From assembly GCA_018000295.1 (NCBI GenBank), contig JAGNKE010000010.1, forward strand, positions 26,553 through 90,552: 64,000 nucleotides of DNA, written 5' to 3'. The notes under the pieces are model-generated. The model searched no databases, had not been told where the DNA came from, and saw nothing but the letters and a program-made list of their open reading frames with translations. Positions 28,386 through 37,602 of the stretch are shown piece by piece. Position 1 is the first letter of the stretch; each line of letters starts with the position of its first letter. The DNA comes from Alphaproteobacteria bacterium (GTDB lineage: Bacteria > Pseudomonadota > Alphaproteobacteria > Micavibrionales > Micavibrionaceae). The translations under genes were made by a program, and so were the position numbers.

Positions 28386-28679
28386 TTACCGGCAGATACT
28401 CTCATACAAATCCTCCCAGTGCGGATTCTCGCGCTCGATCAGGTTTTTCTTCCAGTCCCGCTTCCATTCCTTGACCTGCTTCTCGCGCACAATCGCCGCT
28501 TCCGCAGTGTCATGAGCCTCATACCAGACCAGACGATTCACTTTATATTTTTTTGTGAAGCCTTCAAAGGTTCCTTCTTTATGTTCATGAACACGCCCCG
28601 GAAGGTCGATCGTCACGCCTGTATAAAGTGTTCCGTTGAAGCCGCTGGCCATGATACAAACGTAAAAGCTCTTTTCCAT
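28386..28679 (-). CDS. GIY-YIG nuclease domain protein
   Basis: A 97-residue protein that is a single GIY-YIG domain. The motif is degenerate but recognisable (FYVCIMAS...LYTGVT), the conserved Arg is in GRVHEHKEG, and the metal-binding Glu is likely in REKQVKEW. Such stand-alone proteins are widespread and often of unknown role, some acting as DNA nicking enzymes. It is flanked on both sides by REP-type repeats and sits where pyrC would often be. Confidence 0.85.
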   Translation of the reverse strand: MEKSFYVCIMASGFNGTLYTGVTIDLPGRVHEHKEGTFEGFTKKYKVNRLVWYEAHDTAEAAIVREKQVKEWKRDWKKNLIERENPHWEDLYESICR

Positions 28680-28693
28680 AGCTTCGGGCCGCA

Positions 28694-28764
28694 GTGGATT
28701 CCGGCCTTCGCCGGAATGACCATGATATATTTAACCCGTTACCCCAGCGGAGGCCGGGGTCCAC
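28694..28764. repeat. REP pair in reversed order
   Basis: Arms at 28694-28720 (with CCTTCGCCGGAATGAC) and 28738-28764 (with GCGGAGGCCGGGGTCCAC) are the same two halves as in the REPIN copies but in the opposite order and only 17 bp apart. Confidence 0.8.
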
Positions 28765-28794
28765 GGAAAACGCAGGCGCCGGAATAACTATACA

Positions 28795-29703
28795 TCACTC
28801 AGAAAGCAGTAAATCCAGCACCGCCATCCGCGTGGGAATTCCGTTCGCCACCTGTTTCTTCAGCAAGCTCCGCTCAGGATCATCCGCGACGTCGTCGGCG
28901 ATCTCCAGCCCCCGGTTCATCGGGCCGGGATGCATGACCAGAGCGTCCTTCTTCGCGTGTTTGAGCCGCTCGGCGGTCAGCCCGTATTGCCGGAAGAACG
29001 CCGCGTCATCGGGAATGAGCGAACGCTCCATCCGCTCCTTTTGAATCCGCAGCATCATGACGATGTCCGCCCCCTCGATGCCCTCTTCAAGGCGCGTGAA
29101 TTTCGGGATGCCCTCCACGGGCAGCTTTTCAGGCATAAGAATCTCCGGCGCGACGATTCGCACCTTCGCGCCCATTTTGCTCAGGAGAAGAATGTTGGAA
29201 TTGGCCACGCGGCTATGCGCCACATCACCGCAGATCGCCACCTCCAGCCCCTCCAGCTTTCCTTTTTCCTGCTCCATGGTCAACGCATCCAGCAAAGCCT
29301 GCGTCGGATGTTCGCGCCAGCTGTCGCCCGCATTGATGACTGGGCACTTGACGCGGCTCGCCACAAACCCCGGCGCGCCGTATTCATAATGGCGGATGAC
29401 GATGGCGTCCGGCTCCATCGCGCCCAGCGTGTCGATCGTGTCGGTGAATGTCTCATCTTTTTTAAGCGAACTGTATTCGGCGTTCCAGTTGACGACGTCC
29501 GCGCCGAGGCGCTTGGCCGCCATATCGAAGGAGGTCACAGTGCGCGTCGAGGTTTCAAAAAACATGGTGAGGACGATCTTGTTCTCAAGCTTCGTGCGGT
29601 CCCACTTCCCGTTCACCAGCGCATCGGAATAATAATCCGCCCGGTCCAGGATGTTGCGGATCTCCTCCGCGCTCAGTTCGGCAATGCCCAGAAGATGCTT
29701 CAT
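28795..29703 (-). CDS. pyrB: Aspartate carbamoyltransferase, catalytic chain
   Basis: A 302-residue enzyme that makes N-carbamoyl-aspartate, the committed step of pyrimidine synthesis. Carbamoyl-phosphate binding is shown by FFETSTRTVTSF (about 51-62) and by HPTQALLDAL. The aspartate-binding MHPGPMNRG is near the C-terminus. The start is taken at ATG before KHLLGIAEL; a 42-codon upstream extension is not protein-like. No pyrI or pyrC is adjacent. Confidence 0.96.
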   Translation of the reverse strand: MKHLLGIAELSAEEIRNILDRADYYSDALVNGKWDRTKLENKIVLTMFFETSTRTVTSFDMAAKRLGADVVNWNAEYSSLKKDETFTDTIDTLGAMEPDAIVIRHYEYGAPGFVASRVKCPVINAGDSWREHPTQALLDALTMEQEKGKLEGLEVAICGDVAHSRVANSNILLLSKMGAKVRIVAPEILMPEKLPVEGIPKFTRLEEGIEGADIVMMLRIQKERMERSLIPDDAAFFRQYGLTAERLKHAKKDALVMHPGPMNRGLEIADDVADDPERSLLKKQVANGIPTRMAVLDLLLSE

Positions 29704-29782
29704 GATGCTATAAGGAAAAGCATATTCGCTGTAAACTTTCCAGCGGAAAGATTTTAAAACGCGCGGACACAGGAGACATAAA

Positions 29783-30361
29783 TTGAGAAAGCTTAGAATT
29801 TTCGAACATATCTCGCTCGACGGTGTCATCCAGCATTCCGCCGACGAAAACGATTTCCCCTACGGCGACTGGACCGCGCCCTATCGCACGCCCGAGGGCC
29901 GCGACGCACTCATAGAGGTGCAGGGCGCGCGCTTCGATCTCCTGCTCGGCCGCAGCACCTATGAGATCTGGTCGGCATACTGGCCGAAAGCGCCGGGCGG
30001 CCCGATCGGGGACGGCATCAATGCTGCAACAAAATATGTGGCGACGCACCGCCCGGAAACTCTGGAGTGGGGGCCATGCGAGGGGCTTGGGCCGGATATC
30101 GTGGCGGGTATTCGCCGCATCAAGGCGCAGGACGGCCCGGACATTATCCTGTGGGGGAGTTCGACGCTGACGTCCCTGCTGTTCGCGCAGGGGCTTGTGG
30201 ACGAAGCCGTGCTCATCGTCTGCCCGCTCCTTCTGGGAACGGGCAAGCGCCTCTTTGCAGAGGGAACTCCGGCAAGCACATTGCAACTTTTAAGCACGAA
30301 ACCCATGCCAACCGGCTCCATGCTCAATACTTACACGGTAGCTGGCCCATTGAAGGCCTGA
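29783..30361 (+). CDS. Dihydrofolate-reductase-fold (RibD C-terminal) protein
   Basis: A 192-residue protein beginning at TTG after AGGAGA. It has the RibD_C/DHFR-like fold: ISLDGVIQ at the N-terminus, a central GRSTYEIWSAYWP, and IILWGSSTLTSLLF with a glycine-rich nucleotide contact. The role is unknown; such proteins are annotated as deaminase-reductase-like and occur widely as single genes. Divergent from pyrB. Confidence 0.85.
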   Translation: MRKLRIFEHISLDGVIQHSADENDFPYGDWTAPYRTPEGRDALIEVQGARFDLLLGRSTYEIWSAYWPKAPGGPIGDGINAATKYVATHRPETLEWGPCEGLGPDIVAGIRRIKAQDGPDIILWGSSTLTSLLFAQGLVDEAVLIVCPLLLGTGKRLFAEGTPASTLQLLSTKPMPTGSMLNTYTVAGPLKA

Positions 30362-30421
30362 TAGTTCGACATCGCGCCATCGTCAGTGAATGCCGGAAGC
30401 TAGGAGACATAAAAAAGCAGA

Positions 30422-30991
30422 ATGAAAACCTTTGCGAAAATTGCCATATCTCTTGTTGTTGGGGCTCTGATCGCACTGTTTTTTAGGCTTTACTCGCCGA
30501 TGAGCTTTTTTACGCCCTTCGGACAGAAGGAGTTTTTGGCCGGACTGGAGCAGGAATTGCGAAACGGTCATAAGGCCATCAAGCTCGAAAAGCTGCTGCC
30601 AGAAGGCCAGTGGGATACTGTATGCATGATCCCCCCTTATGCCTTTAATCCATGGTTTTCGGAGGAAGAACGGATACAAAAATACTACGGCAAGGCCAAG
30701 CCGCCCTTTTGGCTCTTTCTCCCTGACCCCATCAGCGAAAGATACGTTTATGGCTTCGCCGCTATCCAGGGGTCTGAAATCGTTTTTCATGTCACGCTTA
30801 AAATTACATCCCGCATTTCATGGTCCGGCGGAATCAGTAATATCTCTCCATATTTCATGGAAAATAACAGACAAGTACATTTTCAAGACCATGTAATAAA
30901 ACTGGAAGAGCAGGATATCTGCCTTAAACGGGGGGATGCGGTCCTGTCATTGATGGGCAGCAAGACTATGCTGATCGCTCGCCAGAAGTAG
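30422..30991 (+). CDS. Hypothetical membrane-anchored protein
   Basis: A 189-residue protein with one N-terminal hydrophobic helix (about 5-22) and a soluble remainder that would face the periplasm. Two cysteines lie in VCMIPPY and DICLKRG and could form a disulfide. No family is recognised. It follows the DHFR-fold gene by 60 bp in the same direction. Confidence 0.6.
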   Translation: MKTFAKIAISLVVGALIALFFRLYSPMSFFTPFGQKEFLAGLEQELRNGHKAIKLEKLLPEGQWDTVCMIPPYAFNPWFSEEERIQKYYGKAKPPFWLFLPDPISERYVYGFAAIQGSEIVFHVTLKITSRISWSGGISNISPYFMENNRQVHFQDHVIKLEEQDICLKRGDAVLSLMGSKTMLIARQK

Positions 30992-31136
30992 ACGAAAGCG
31001 CCAATTTACCTCAAATCCCGCCCAATCTTAGAACTTTATTCAAAATTACCGTCTACAATTAAGATTATGAAAATATAGCCCGGCCCGTCCGGTGATTTAA
31101 GATAATAAATTATGCCAAGGATTGTGTGTGCCCTCC

Positions 31137-31505
31137 ATGAGTAACGAACCCAAGGGAAAGATTCTGGTCGTCGAGGATAACGACTTCGTGCGGATGCAGA
31201 TGGTGAAATTCCTCAATGATGGCGGGTTCGCCACCGCCGAATCGAAAGACGGCTGGGAGGCGCTCTCCGCTCTCAGCGCCGACACCAGCGCCGCCGTGAT
31301 CGATATGCGGATGCAGCCGATGGACGGTCTGGAATTCATCCAGCGTCTGCACGGCTTCAACAAGAAAATCCCTGTGATTGTGGTGACGGGCTACGATACC
31401 GCCGGTTTGCAGCGCGAACCCGCTCTGTGGAACGCCAGCGCGATCCTCTCCAAACCCGTCCCCCGCGACGAGTTGCTCGCGGCGGTTGAGCGGGCGCTCG
31501 AATAA
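31137..31505 (+). CDS. Single-domain response regulator
   Basis: A 122-residue receiver domain without an output domain. The acidic pair is in VVEDND, the phospho-acceptor is D56 in AVIDMRMQPMDG, the switch Thr is in VVTGYD and the Lys is in LSKPVP. I take the ATG before SNEPKGK; a TTG five codons upstream is possible. It converges on the hybrid kinase gene with a 32-bp gap, so the two may work together, but this is only inference from position. Confidence 0.85.
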   Translation: MSNEPKGKILVVEDNDFVRMQMVKFLNDGGFATAESKDGWEALSALSADTSAAVIDMRMQPMDGLEFIQRLHGFNKKIPVIVVTGYDTAGLQREPALWNASAILSKPVPRDELLAAVERALE

Positions 31506-31537
31506 AAGTTTTCACCTTACATATCATATAAAGATAT

Positions 31538-33523
31538 CTAGGGGGCCGATAAACCGTCGATCTCGCTGCGTGCCCGCGTGAATTCCTTCACAGCGGCAAC
31601 CACCAGATTCGCGCAGGGCCGCTCATCCAGTGCCGCCATTTCGATCTGCGCCGCCAGCGTCCCGAGCTGCGAACAGCAGGCCGACCGCGCGGCGCCCTTC
31701 AAACTGTGCGCCGTTTCCGCCAGTGCGATAAAATCCTTTTTGCTTTCCTCGGTCGCCAGTTTCGTGACCAGCGGGTCGGTCAGCTTGATAAACGACCGCA
31801 GCATCTCAACCGCCCCCGCATCGAACGCGCCCATCTGTGCGCTCACGCAGGAATGATCGAGGGCGGGACTGGCCTTTGAACTGTGGTACTGGGTGGCCTG
31901 TATGGGCCGGCTGCCCGTGCCGTCTTCTCCCTCCGCCGTATCGCTTAACGCGCCCCAGCGGATCAAAAGCCGCCGCAACTGGCCCAGCGTCACGGGCTTG
32001 ACCAGCGATTCATCGAACCCGTGCGCCAGATAGGCTTCGCGCCCGGTCATCTGGACGTCGGCGGTCAGCACGACCACAGGAAGCCGTGCCCCGGTGCTGG
32101 TTTCGCGCCCGCGGATGGTTTTCACCAGCGCATACCCGTCCATGTCCGGCATATGCAGGTCGGTAATCAGAAGGGAAAAATCCTGACCCGAGAGTAAATC
32201 CAGCGCCTCCTGCCCGCTGCCCGCGAACGTCACCGCAACGCCGAGCTTCTCGCACTGCCGGCGCAGGATATCGCGCACACTTTCGGTGTCCTCCGCGATC
32301 AGAACCCGCACGGACTCGGAAAGCACGGGCGCTATGCGCTTTCGGACCTGCGCGGCCTCGGCCACAGCCTTCCCCAGACCGATCCGGCTGGCGGGTTTCG
32401 TCAGGTAGGTCGCGCCAAGGGTCTTGAGCGTTTGGCCAAGTCCTGGATCGTCGCGCACCGTATACATCAGCAATCCCATGCTCGGCCGCACCGCATAAAG
32501 CTCCTGCAGCAGATGAAGACCAATCCCGTCAGGCAGGCTCTGATCGACAACCGCGACATCGAACGGGATTTTCTTCGCCAGCGATAGCCCTTCCTCATAG
32601 GTCGGGCAGCTTTCCACTTTCGCCCCCATCGAGCGCAGGGACAAGGCGATCTCCTTCGATCCCTGCGGATGGCTGTCAACGGAAAGCACACTGACCCCGT
32701 CCAGATCGGGCAGGCTTTGGGGGTTGAGCGCAACGCCGACTTCCTGCGTTGGAATTTCAAACCAGAAAGTCGAACCTGCGCCTTCCTCGCTGATCACGCC
32801 GATCCGCCCGCCCATAAGCTCGACCAGCTTTTTGCAGATCGAAAGGCCAAGCCCTGTCCCGCCCTTTTTGCGCGTTGTCGGTTGATCCCCCTGTACGAAG
32901 GGCTGGAACAGGCGCGATTGAACGGCGCTGCTGATCCCCGGTCCGGTATCGCAGACCTCGAACCGCAGCGCGATCCCGTCTGCAGGCTTTGTGATGATCT
33001 GCGCCTGTCGCGTCACGCGCACCCTGATCGTTCCCTGCTGCGTGAACTTCAGGGCATTCGCGCACAAATTCATGATGATTTGCCGCAGACGCCGCGGATC
33101 GCCGACAATCACCGCGGGGATATCGTCCGGGATCTCGTCCAGAAAGCGCACCCGGCTGTTCTTGTTGTTGATGGACAGCGCCTCAAGGATGCCCCGCACC
33201 AGCAGCCGCACTGGAACCTCGAAACGGTCGAGGTCCATCCGGTGTGCGTCCATCTTAAGGATATCCAGAACGTCATCGAGGATTTCGAGCAGATGGCTGG
33301 CCGAACCCTTGGCCGTTTCCGCCATGCTCTTCACGCGCTCCGGCTCCGGCTCCCCGCATATCAGCTCCAGCATCCCATAGACGGTTTGCAAGGGGGTGCG
33401 GATTTCGTGGCTGACCATCGCCAGAAAATCGGATTTCATCTCCGCAAGGTCGCGGGCCTCCTGCGCGGCGCGCTTCAGGTCTTCGAAACTCTGGTCGGGG
33501 AAGAAATCTTTGCGGTCGGACAT
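31538..33523 (-). CDS. Hybrid histidine kinase with two receivers and Hpt
   Basis: A 661-residue cytoplasmic phosphorelay kinase with no membrane segment. Domains in order: HisKA (His39 in MVSHEIRTP), ATPase (N-box near 152-156, [19 protein letters not shown]), receiver 1 (D327 in VVDQSLPDG), receiver 2 (D455 in [11 protein letters not shown]), and a C-terminal Hpt with His606 in [10 protein letters not shown]. It thus holds all steps of a His-Asp-His relay. It lacks a sensor domain in its first 30 residues, so the signal must come from a partner. Divergent from asd. Confidence 0.93.
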   Translation of the reverse strand: MSDRKDFFPDQSFEDLKRAAQEARDLAEMKSDFLAMVSHEIRTPLQTVYGMLELICGEPEPERVKSMAETAKGSASHLLEILDDVLDILKMDAHRMDLDRFEVPVRLLVRGILEALSINNKNSRVRFLDEIPDDIPAVIVGDPRRLRQIIMNLCANALKFTQQGTIRVRVTRQAQIITKPADGIALRFEVCDTGPGISSAVQSRLFQPFVQGDQPTTRKKGGTGLGLSICKKLVELMGGRIGVISEEGAGSTFWFEIPTQEVGVALNPQSLPDLDGVSVLSVDSHPQGSKEIALSLRSMGAKVESCPTYEEGLSLAKKIPFDVAVVDQSLPDGIGLHLLQELYAVRPSMGLLMYTVRDDPGLGQTLKTLGATYLTKPASRIGLGKAVAEAAQVRKRIAPVLSESVRVLIAEDTESVRDILRRQCEKLGVAVTFAGSGQEALDLLSGQDFSLLITDLHMPDMDGYALVKTIRGRETSTGARLPVVVLTADVQMTGREAYLAHGFDESLVKPVTLGQLRRLLIRWGALSDTAEGEDGTGSRPIQATQYHSSKASPALDHSCVSAQMGAFDAGAVEMLRSFIKLTDPLVTKLATEESKKDFIALAETAHSLKGAARSACCSQLGTLAAQIEMAALDERPCANLVVAAVKEFTRARSEIDGLSAP

Positions 33524-33652
33524 GGAAAGAATTCAGGGCAGGAAAGTGATGAAAAGATTGAAAATACTCAAGCAATCCTATAGTAAATCAAGGTCCATGA
33601 CTATGAAGCAGTGGTTAATTTAAACCGGATTTAAACACGAAAGGCAAAAAAA

Positions 33653-34678
33653 ATGGGTTACAAGGTGGCTGTGGTCGGCGCGACGGGAAATGTCGGGATG
33701 GAAATCCTGAAAATTCTCGATGAGCGCAAGTTTCCGATCGACGATATTGTCGCACTGGCGTCGAGCCGGTCCGCGGGCAAGGAAGTCTCTTTCGGCGACA
33801 AGACCCTGAAGGTCCGCGACCTCGCCACGTTCGATTTCAAGGGCATCGACATCGCCCTGTCCTCGCCCGGCGGCAAGGTCTCCGCCGAATATTCCCCCAA
33901 GGCGGCGAAGGCTGGAGCCGTGGTCATCGACAACACCAGCTACTGGCGCATGGACCCGGACGTGCCCCTGATCGTGCCGGAGGTGAATCCGCACGCCATC
34001 AAGGACCACACGAAAAAGAACATCATCGCCAACCCCAACTGCTCGACCATCCAGATGGTCGTGGCGCTCAAGCCCATTCATGACTTCGCAAAGATCAAGC
34101 GCGTCGTGGTCTCGACCTACCAGTCCGTCTCCGGCACCGGCAAGGCGGCGATGGATGAGCTGTTCGACCAGACCAAGGGTATTTATATGAATCAGGCGGC
34201 TAACCCGTCCGTCTACCCCAAGCAGATCGCCTTCAACCTGATCCCGCAGATCGACGTCTTCATGGACGACGGCAAGACCAAGGAAGAATGGAAGATGGTC
34301 GTGGAAACCAAAAAAATCCTCGACCCCTCCATCAAGGTCTGTTCGCATTGCGTCCGCGTGCCCGTCTTCATCAGCCATTCCGAGATGGTCAACGTGGAGT
34401 GTGAGCGTGAAATTTCAGCGGAGCAGGCCCGCGAACTCTGGCGCGAATTCGAAGGCGTCACGGTCATCGACGACGGGTCCGAGGGCGTTCAGTACGCCAC
34501 TCCGCTCGAAGTGCAGGGCGAGGACGATGTCTTCGTCAGCCGCATCCGCGAGGATGAAACGGTCGATAGCGGCCTGAGCTTCTGGTGCGTTTCGGATAAC
34601 CTCCGCAAGGGCGCGGCCCTCAACGCGGTTCAGATCGCTGAGCTGTTGACCCGCAAGAGCGCCAAGGCGGCGGCCTAA
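33653..34678 (+). CDS. asd: Aspartate-semialdehyde dehydrogenase
   Basis: A 341-residue NADP-dependent enzyme that makes aspartate semialdehyde for lysine, methionine, threonine and diaminopimelate. The Rossmann motif GATGNVG is at residues 9-15, and the catalytic Cys is in NPNCSTIQ (about residue 130). A conserved active-site His lies in SHCVRVPVFISHSE. Full length for the family. It stands alone, with a ribosome binding site resembling GAAAGGC. Confidence 0.96.
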   Translation: MGYKVAVVGATGNVGMEILKILDERKFPIDDIVALASSRSAGKEVSFGDKTLKVRDLATFDFKGIDIALSSPGGKVSAEYSPKAAKAGAVVIDNTSYWRMDPDVPLIVPEVNPHAIKDHTKKNIIANPNCSTIQMVVALKPIHDFAKIKRVVVSTYQSVSGTGKAAMDELFDQTKGIYMNQAANPSVYPKQIAFNLIPQIDVFMDDGKTKEEWKMVVETKKILDPSIKVCSHCVRVPVFISHSEMVNVECEREISAEQARELWREFEGVTVIDDGSEGVQYATPLEVQGEDDVFVSRIREDETVDSGLSFWCVSDNLRKGAALNAVQIAELLTRKSAKAAA

Positions 34679-34803
34679 AAGAGAGTTTATTTTCAGTGAG
34701 TTAGGGATGCGGAAAGATTGCTTTTGCTTTCCGTAAAGCCTCTTTGCTATAGTGAAAGACATTATTAAAGAACAAGACTAAGCTTAGACCAAGGGGTGTT
34801 CAA

Positions 34804-35568
34804 ATGGCCGATAGACCTGTGAGATGTTTGGTGACTTTGCCTGGTGTGCCGGGTGGAGTAAGGGTTCCCGTCTGGGTTTCCAGAGAAGAGTGCTTCGCCC
34901 TCCGCGAGGGGCAGAGGGTCGGTGGAAATATCCGAAGAGAACAGCAGCGTCAGGACCGGCAGGATCAAACAAACCAGACAAGAGAAGACGTACGCCGAAG
35001 AAACGAGGAAATAAGAGAACAGCGTGAAATTGAAGGCGCTGCCAAAAGACGGGCAGGAACCCCTGAAGGAGCTCTCGATAGAATCGAAAGAAATCTCGAT
35101 GCGGTTCTCCCGGTTCATATTCGTGTTCAGGGCGATAAGCCTTCGGAACTTGTAGACTTCATGCAGAAAAGTCTGGCCGCCATGAACTATTCGAGCGCAA
35201 GCGGCGCAGCCCCGAACGGGATCGCAGACCCTGATTTCCTTCGTGATCTCAATGGCTTTATTATGGTCAAACAAAAAGAACCCAATTTTCAGGATCTCTC
35301 GACTATAAGTGATATCAGCCAATTATCAGGCCGCCATGTGCAGGCCATAGTTGATTCGCTCAGGGATCAGGGAATTATGACGGGAAAGACGCCGACCTTT
35401 CTTAAGGAACTGGCGCAAGGGCTCCGGGAAATAGATAACACCGATTTGCGGAATGACGCCAACAAGCTCGACCCCGGCGGTGCCCGCATGAGAACGGGCG
35501 CATTGCTGGAGACGGACAACCCGATTGTCGTGGCCTCTGCCCCGTCATCCGGCACAGTGAAAATGTAA
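34804..35568 (+). CDS. Hypothetical protein, highly charged
   Basis: A 254-residue protein. A beta-like N-terminus (CLVTLPGVPGGVRVPVWV) is followed by a strongly charged helical stretch (about 45-85, rich in Arg, Gln and Glu) and a helical C-terminal region. There is no signal peptide or membrane segment. The next frame continues directly after its single TAA stop; see the following entry. Function unknown. Confidence 0.65.
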   Translation: MADRPVRCLVTLPGVPGGVRVPVWVSREECFALREGQRVGGNIRREQQRQDRQDQTNQTREDVRRRNEEIREQREIEGAAKRRAGTPEGALDRIERNLDAVLPVHIRVQGDKPSELVDFMQKSLAAMNYSSASGAAPNGIADPDFLRDLNGFIMVKQKEPNFQDLSTISDISQLSGRHVQAIVDSLRDQGIMTGKTPTFLKELAQGLREIDNTDLRNDANKLDPGGARMRTGALLETDNPIVVASAPSSGTVKM

Positions 35569-35634
35569 CGGATCACGAACCTGTATTTACTCGCGTTTTG
35601 TCTCTGTTCTTACGCCCCGTTACTGCTGACGGCC

Positions 35635-36078
35635 GTGCTGTATCTCCGCTCTCGGCGCAAGCGTTTCGCCGCGCAGTATTTCAAGGATGCGCTTAAGCGT
35701 GGCGCCTCCTTCATCCCCTTCGCCGCTTTTATTTTTGTTCTTCCTCTGCCGCTGCTGCTCACCTTTGACGCCGGACAGGTTTTCGGAGTGGAGGGGGGCG
35801 TTCAGCTAGAAGGACAAGAGCGTATGCTGGCGTTTTGGGCCGCGGAATATCCCCTGACGCTGATTGTCTACCACACGCTGTCTGCGCGGATGCAGAAGGA
35901 CGGCTTTTACGACTCACCGCGCACATCAGTCCTGAAAGGAATGGCCCTCGACCTGCTCAAGCACACTGTCCTTCTGGTTCTAATCGTGTCCGCCCTTCTG
36001 GCCGCAGACCAGAAACCAAACACTGAAAGTCTGATGGGGCTGAAAAACGCTCTGGAGCGGATGATTCCCGCATCCTAG
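35635..36078 (+). CDS. Hypothetical membrane protein, start uncertain
   Basis: At least 147 residues from GTG, with two or three hydrophobic segments. The same frame is open back to the stop of the upstream gene at 35566-35568, and the intervening codons encode a good membrane helix (LYLLAFCLCSYAPLLLTAVL), but no ATG, GTG or TTG starts it. A CTG at 35581 could serve. Neither candidate has a clear ribosome binding site. It overlaps the end of the TerB-like gene by four bases, tail to tail. Confidence 0.55.
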   Translation: MLYLRSRRKRFAAQYFKDALKRGASFIPFAAFIFVLPLPLLLTFDAGQVFGVEGGVQLEGQERMLAFWAAEYPLTLIVYHTLSARMQKDGFYDSPRTSVLKGMALDLLKHTVLLVLIVSALLAADQKPNTESLMGLKNALERMIPAS

Positions 36079-36593
36079 TCGCGCAACAGGTCAATCCCGA
36101 GCCTCAGCAGGATCTCATCCAGCCACTGCATCCACGGAATGAAATGCTCGCCCTTTTTCGGGCGGTTATGGTCGATGACGATATCATGCTGCGCCATTTT
36201 GGTTTCGACCACCCGCTGAACCTCGGCGCGGATCGCGCCCATATCGAGCCCGTCGGTCGCCAGCGCATGAAGCTTGTCCAGCATCTCCTGCTCGGAGGGG
36301 TGCAAAATCCCGTCCTTGAAAGCCATCAGCCGCGCAAAATACAAAACCTGGCTGCGGTAATTCGGATCGTTGATATGCCGGAACAGATCGCCGACATCCT
36401 GAGCATGAACAAGGTCGCGTTCAAGCGTGGTGCGCTGTTCGTTCGTAAGGGACATCCGGTTCGCCAGTGCGGAAACATAGGCCCGCTCCTCGTCCGTGAC
36501 CACGCCGTCCGCATGGGCCATGGCGACAAGGCACCGCAGCATCGTGAATTTGCTGGCGCTTACCTGCGCCGGTTGGAATTTTGCCTGAGCCAT
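36075..36593 (-). CDS. TerB-like protein
   Basis: A 172-residue soluble helical protein. The segment MAHADGVVTDEERAYV (about 24-39) and the later LMAFKDGILHPSEQEML have the paired Asp-Gly turns of TerB-family (tellurite-resistance/DnaJ-associated) domains, which bind metal. The ATG is preceded by GGAGGA; a longer start eight codons up is less likely. No other ter genes are nearby, so a link to tellurite is not implied. Confidence 0.65.
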   Translation of the reverse strand: MAQAKFQPAQVSASKFTMLRCLVAMAHADGVVTDEERAYVSALANRMSLTNEQRTTLERDLVHAQDVGDLFRHINDPNYRSQVLYFARLMAFKDGILHPSEQEMLDKLHALATDGLDMGAIRAEVQRVVETKMAQHDIVIDHNRPKKGEHFIPWMQWLDEILLRLGIDLLRD

Positions 36594-36784
36594 AAGAGAA
36601 ATCCTCCTTGTATGCACAAGTACATAACATTATGCAAAATATGTCAAGCCTAAAACGACTAGACTGTGTATGCCTTTAAAAACCATTACCATATCCGCAT
36701 ATGCCGGATTGAATTCTGCGCCGTAAACTTTATGATAAGCGGGCAGGCTGCTCTGCAACGCCATTTAATATTTCAGGCCAAACC

Positions 36785-37183
36785 ATGTCAGAAACCGTCA
36801 AAAAAGCCCCGCGCCCCCTCTCGCCGCACTTGCAGGTCTACCGCCTGCCGCTGACAGCGATCCTGTCGATCACCCACCGCATCACGGGGGTCGGGCTGTC
36901 TTTAGGCACCATCCTTGTCGCCGCCTTCCTTCTCGCCGCCGCGAACGGGGAGCAAAGCTATAATATGGTCATGGGCCTGGCCTCCAGCCCCTTCGGCAAA
37001 GTCATCCTGTTCCTCTGGTCCGCCGCGCTTTACTATCATATGTGCAACGGCATCCGGCATATGTTCTGGGACACCGGGAAATTTCTGGAAAAAGAAACCG
37101 CGATGCGGACGAACTATATCGTTCTGATGTTCGCTTTTATCCTCACCGCCGCGACGTGGGCCTGCGCCTATCTGACGAATTAA
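36785..37183 (+). CDS. sdhC: Succinate dehydrogenase cytochrome b556 subunit
   Basis: A 132-residue membrane subunit of complex II with three hydrophobic helices. The N-terminal RPLSPHLQVYRLP and SITHRITGVGLSLG are the family signature and hold quinone-site residues, and the heme-ligand His is in YYHMCNGIRHMFWD. It begins the sdhCD pair, with sdhD 12 bp downstream. Confidence 0.95.
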   Translation: MSETVKKAPRPLSPHLQVYRLPLTAILSITHRITGVGLSLGTILVAAFLLAAANGEQSYNMVMGLASSPFGKVILFLWSAALYYHMCNGIRHMFWDTGKFLEKETAMRTNYIVLMFAFILTAATWACAYLTN

Positions 37184-37195
37184 GGGAAAGCAATC

Positions 37196-37597
37196 ATGCC
37201 CATGCACACCGAAAAGGACCGCCTGAAATCCCCCCTCGCCAAGGCACGGGGGCATGGCTCCGCCCATCACGGCGCCGAACACTGGCTGCACCAGAAAATC
37301 ACGGCGCTGGCCAACGTGCCGCTCATTCTCTGGCTCGTCTGGTCAATCGTCAAGATGAAGGGCGCAACCTACGCGCAGTTCACCGCTTGGCTGGCCGCGC
37401 CGTTGAACGCGGTACTGATGATCCTGCTGATTATCTCGGTTCTGTATCACGCGCGTTTGGGCACGCAGGTCGTGGTTGAGGATTATATCTCGAACCCGTG
37501 CCTCAAAACCGCGAAGCTCATCGGCATAAGGCTGTTCTTCTTCGCCATCGGCGTGGCGTGTGTTTTTAGTGTGTTGAAGATTGCTTTTACGGGATAA
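37196..37597 (+). CDS. sdhD: Succinate dehydrogenase membrane anchor subunit
   Basis: A 133-residue anchor with three hydrophobic helices. The N-terminal GHGSAHHGAEHWLHQK is typical of alphaproteobacterial SdhD. The heme-ligand His is in LYHARLGTQVVVEDY. A good ribosome binding site (AAGGGAAAG) precedes the ATG. In most relatives sdhA follows directly; here it begins about 1.27 kb later because of an AT-rich insert. Confidence 0.94.
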   Translation: MPMHTEKDRLKSPLAKARGHGSAHHGAEHWLHQKITALANVPLILWLVWSIVKMKGATYAQFTAWLAAPLNAVLMILLIISVLYHARLGTQVVVEDYISNPCLKTAKLIGIRLFFFAIGVACVFSVLKIAFTG

Positions 37598-37602
37598 AAA
37601 CT

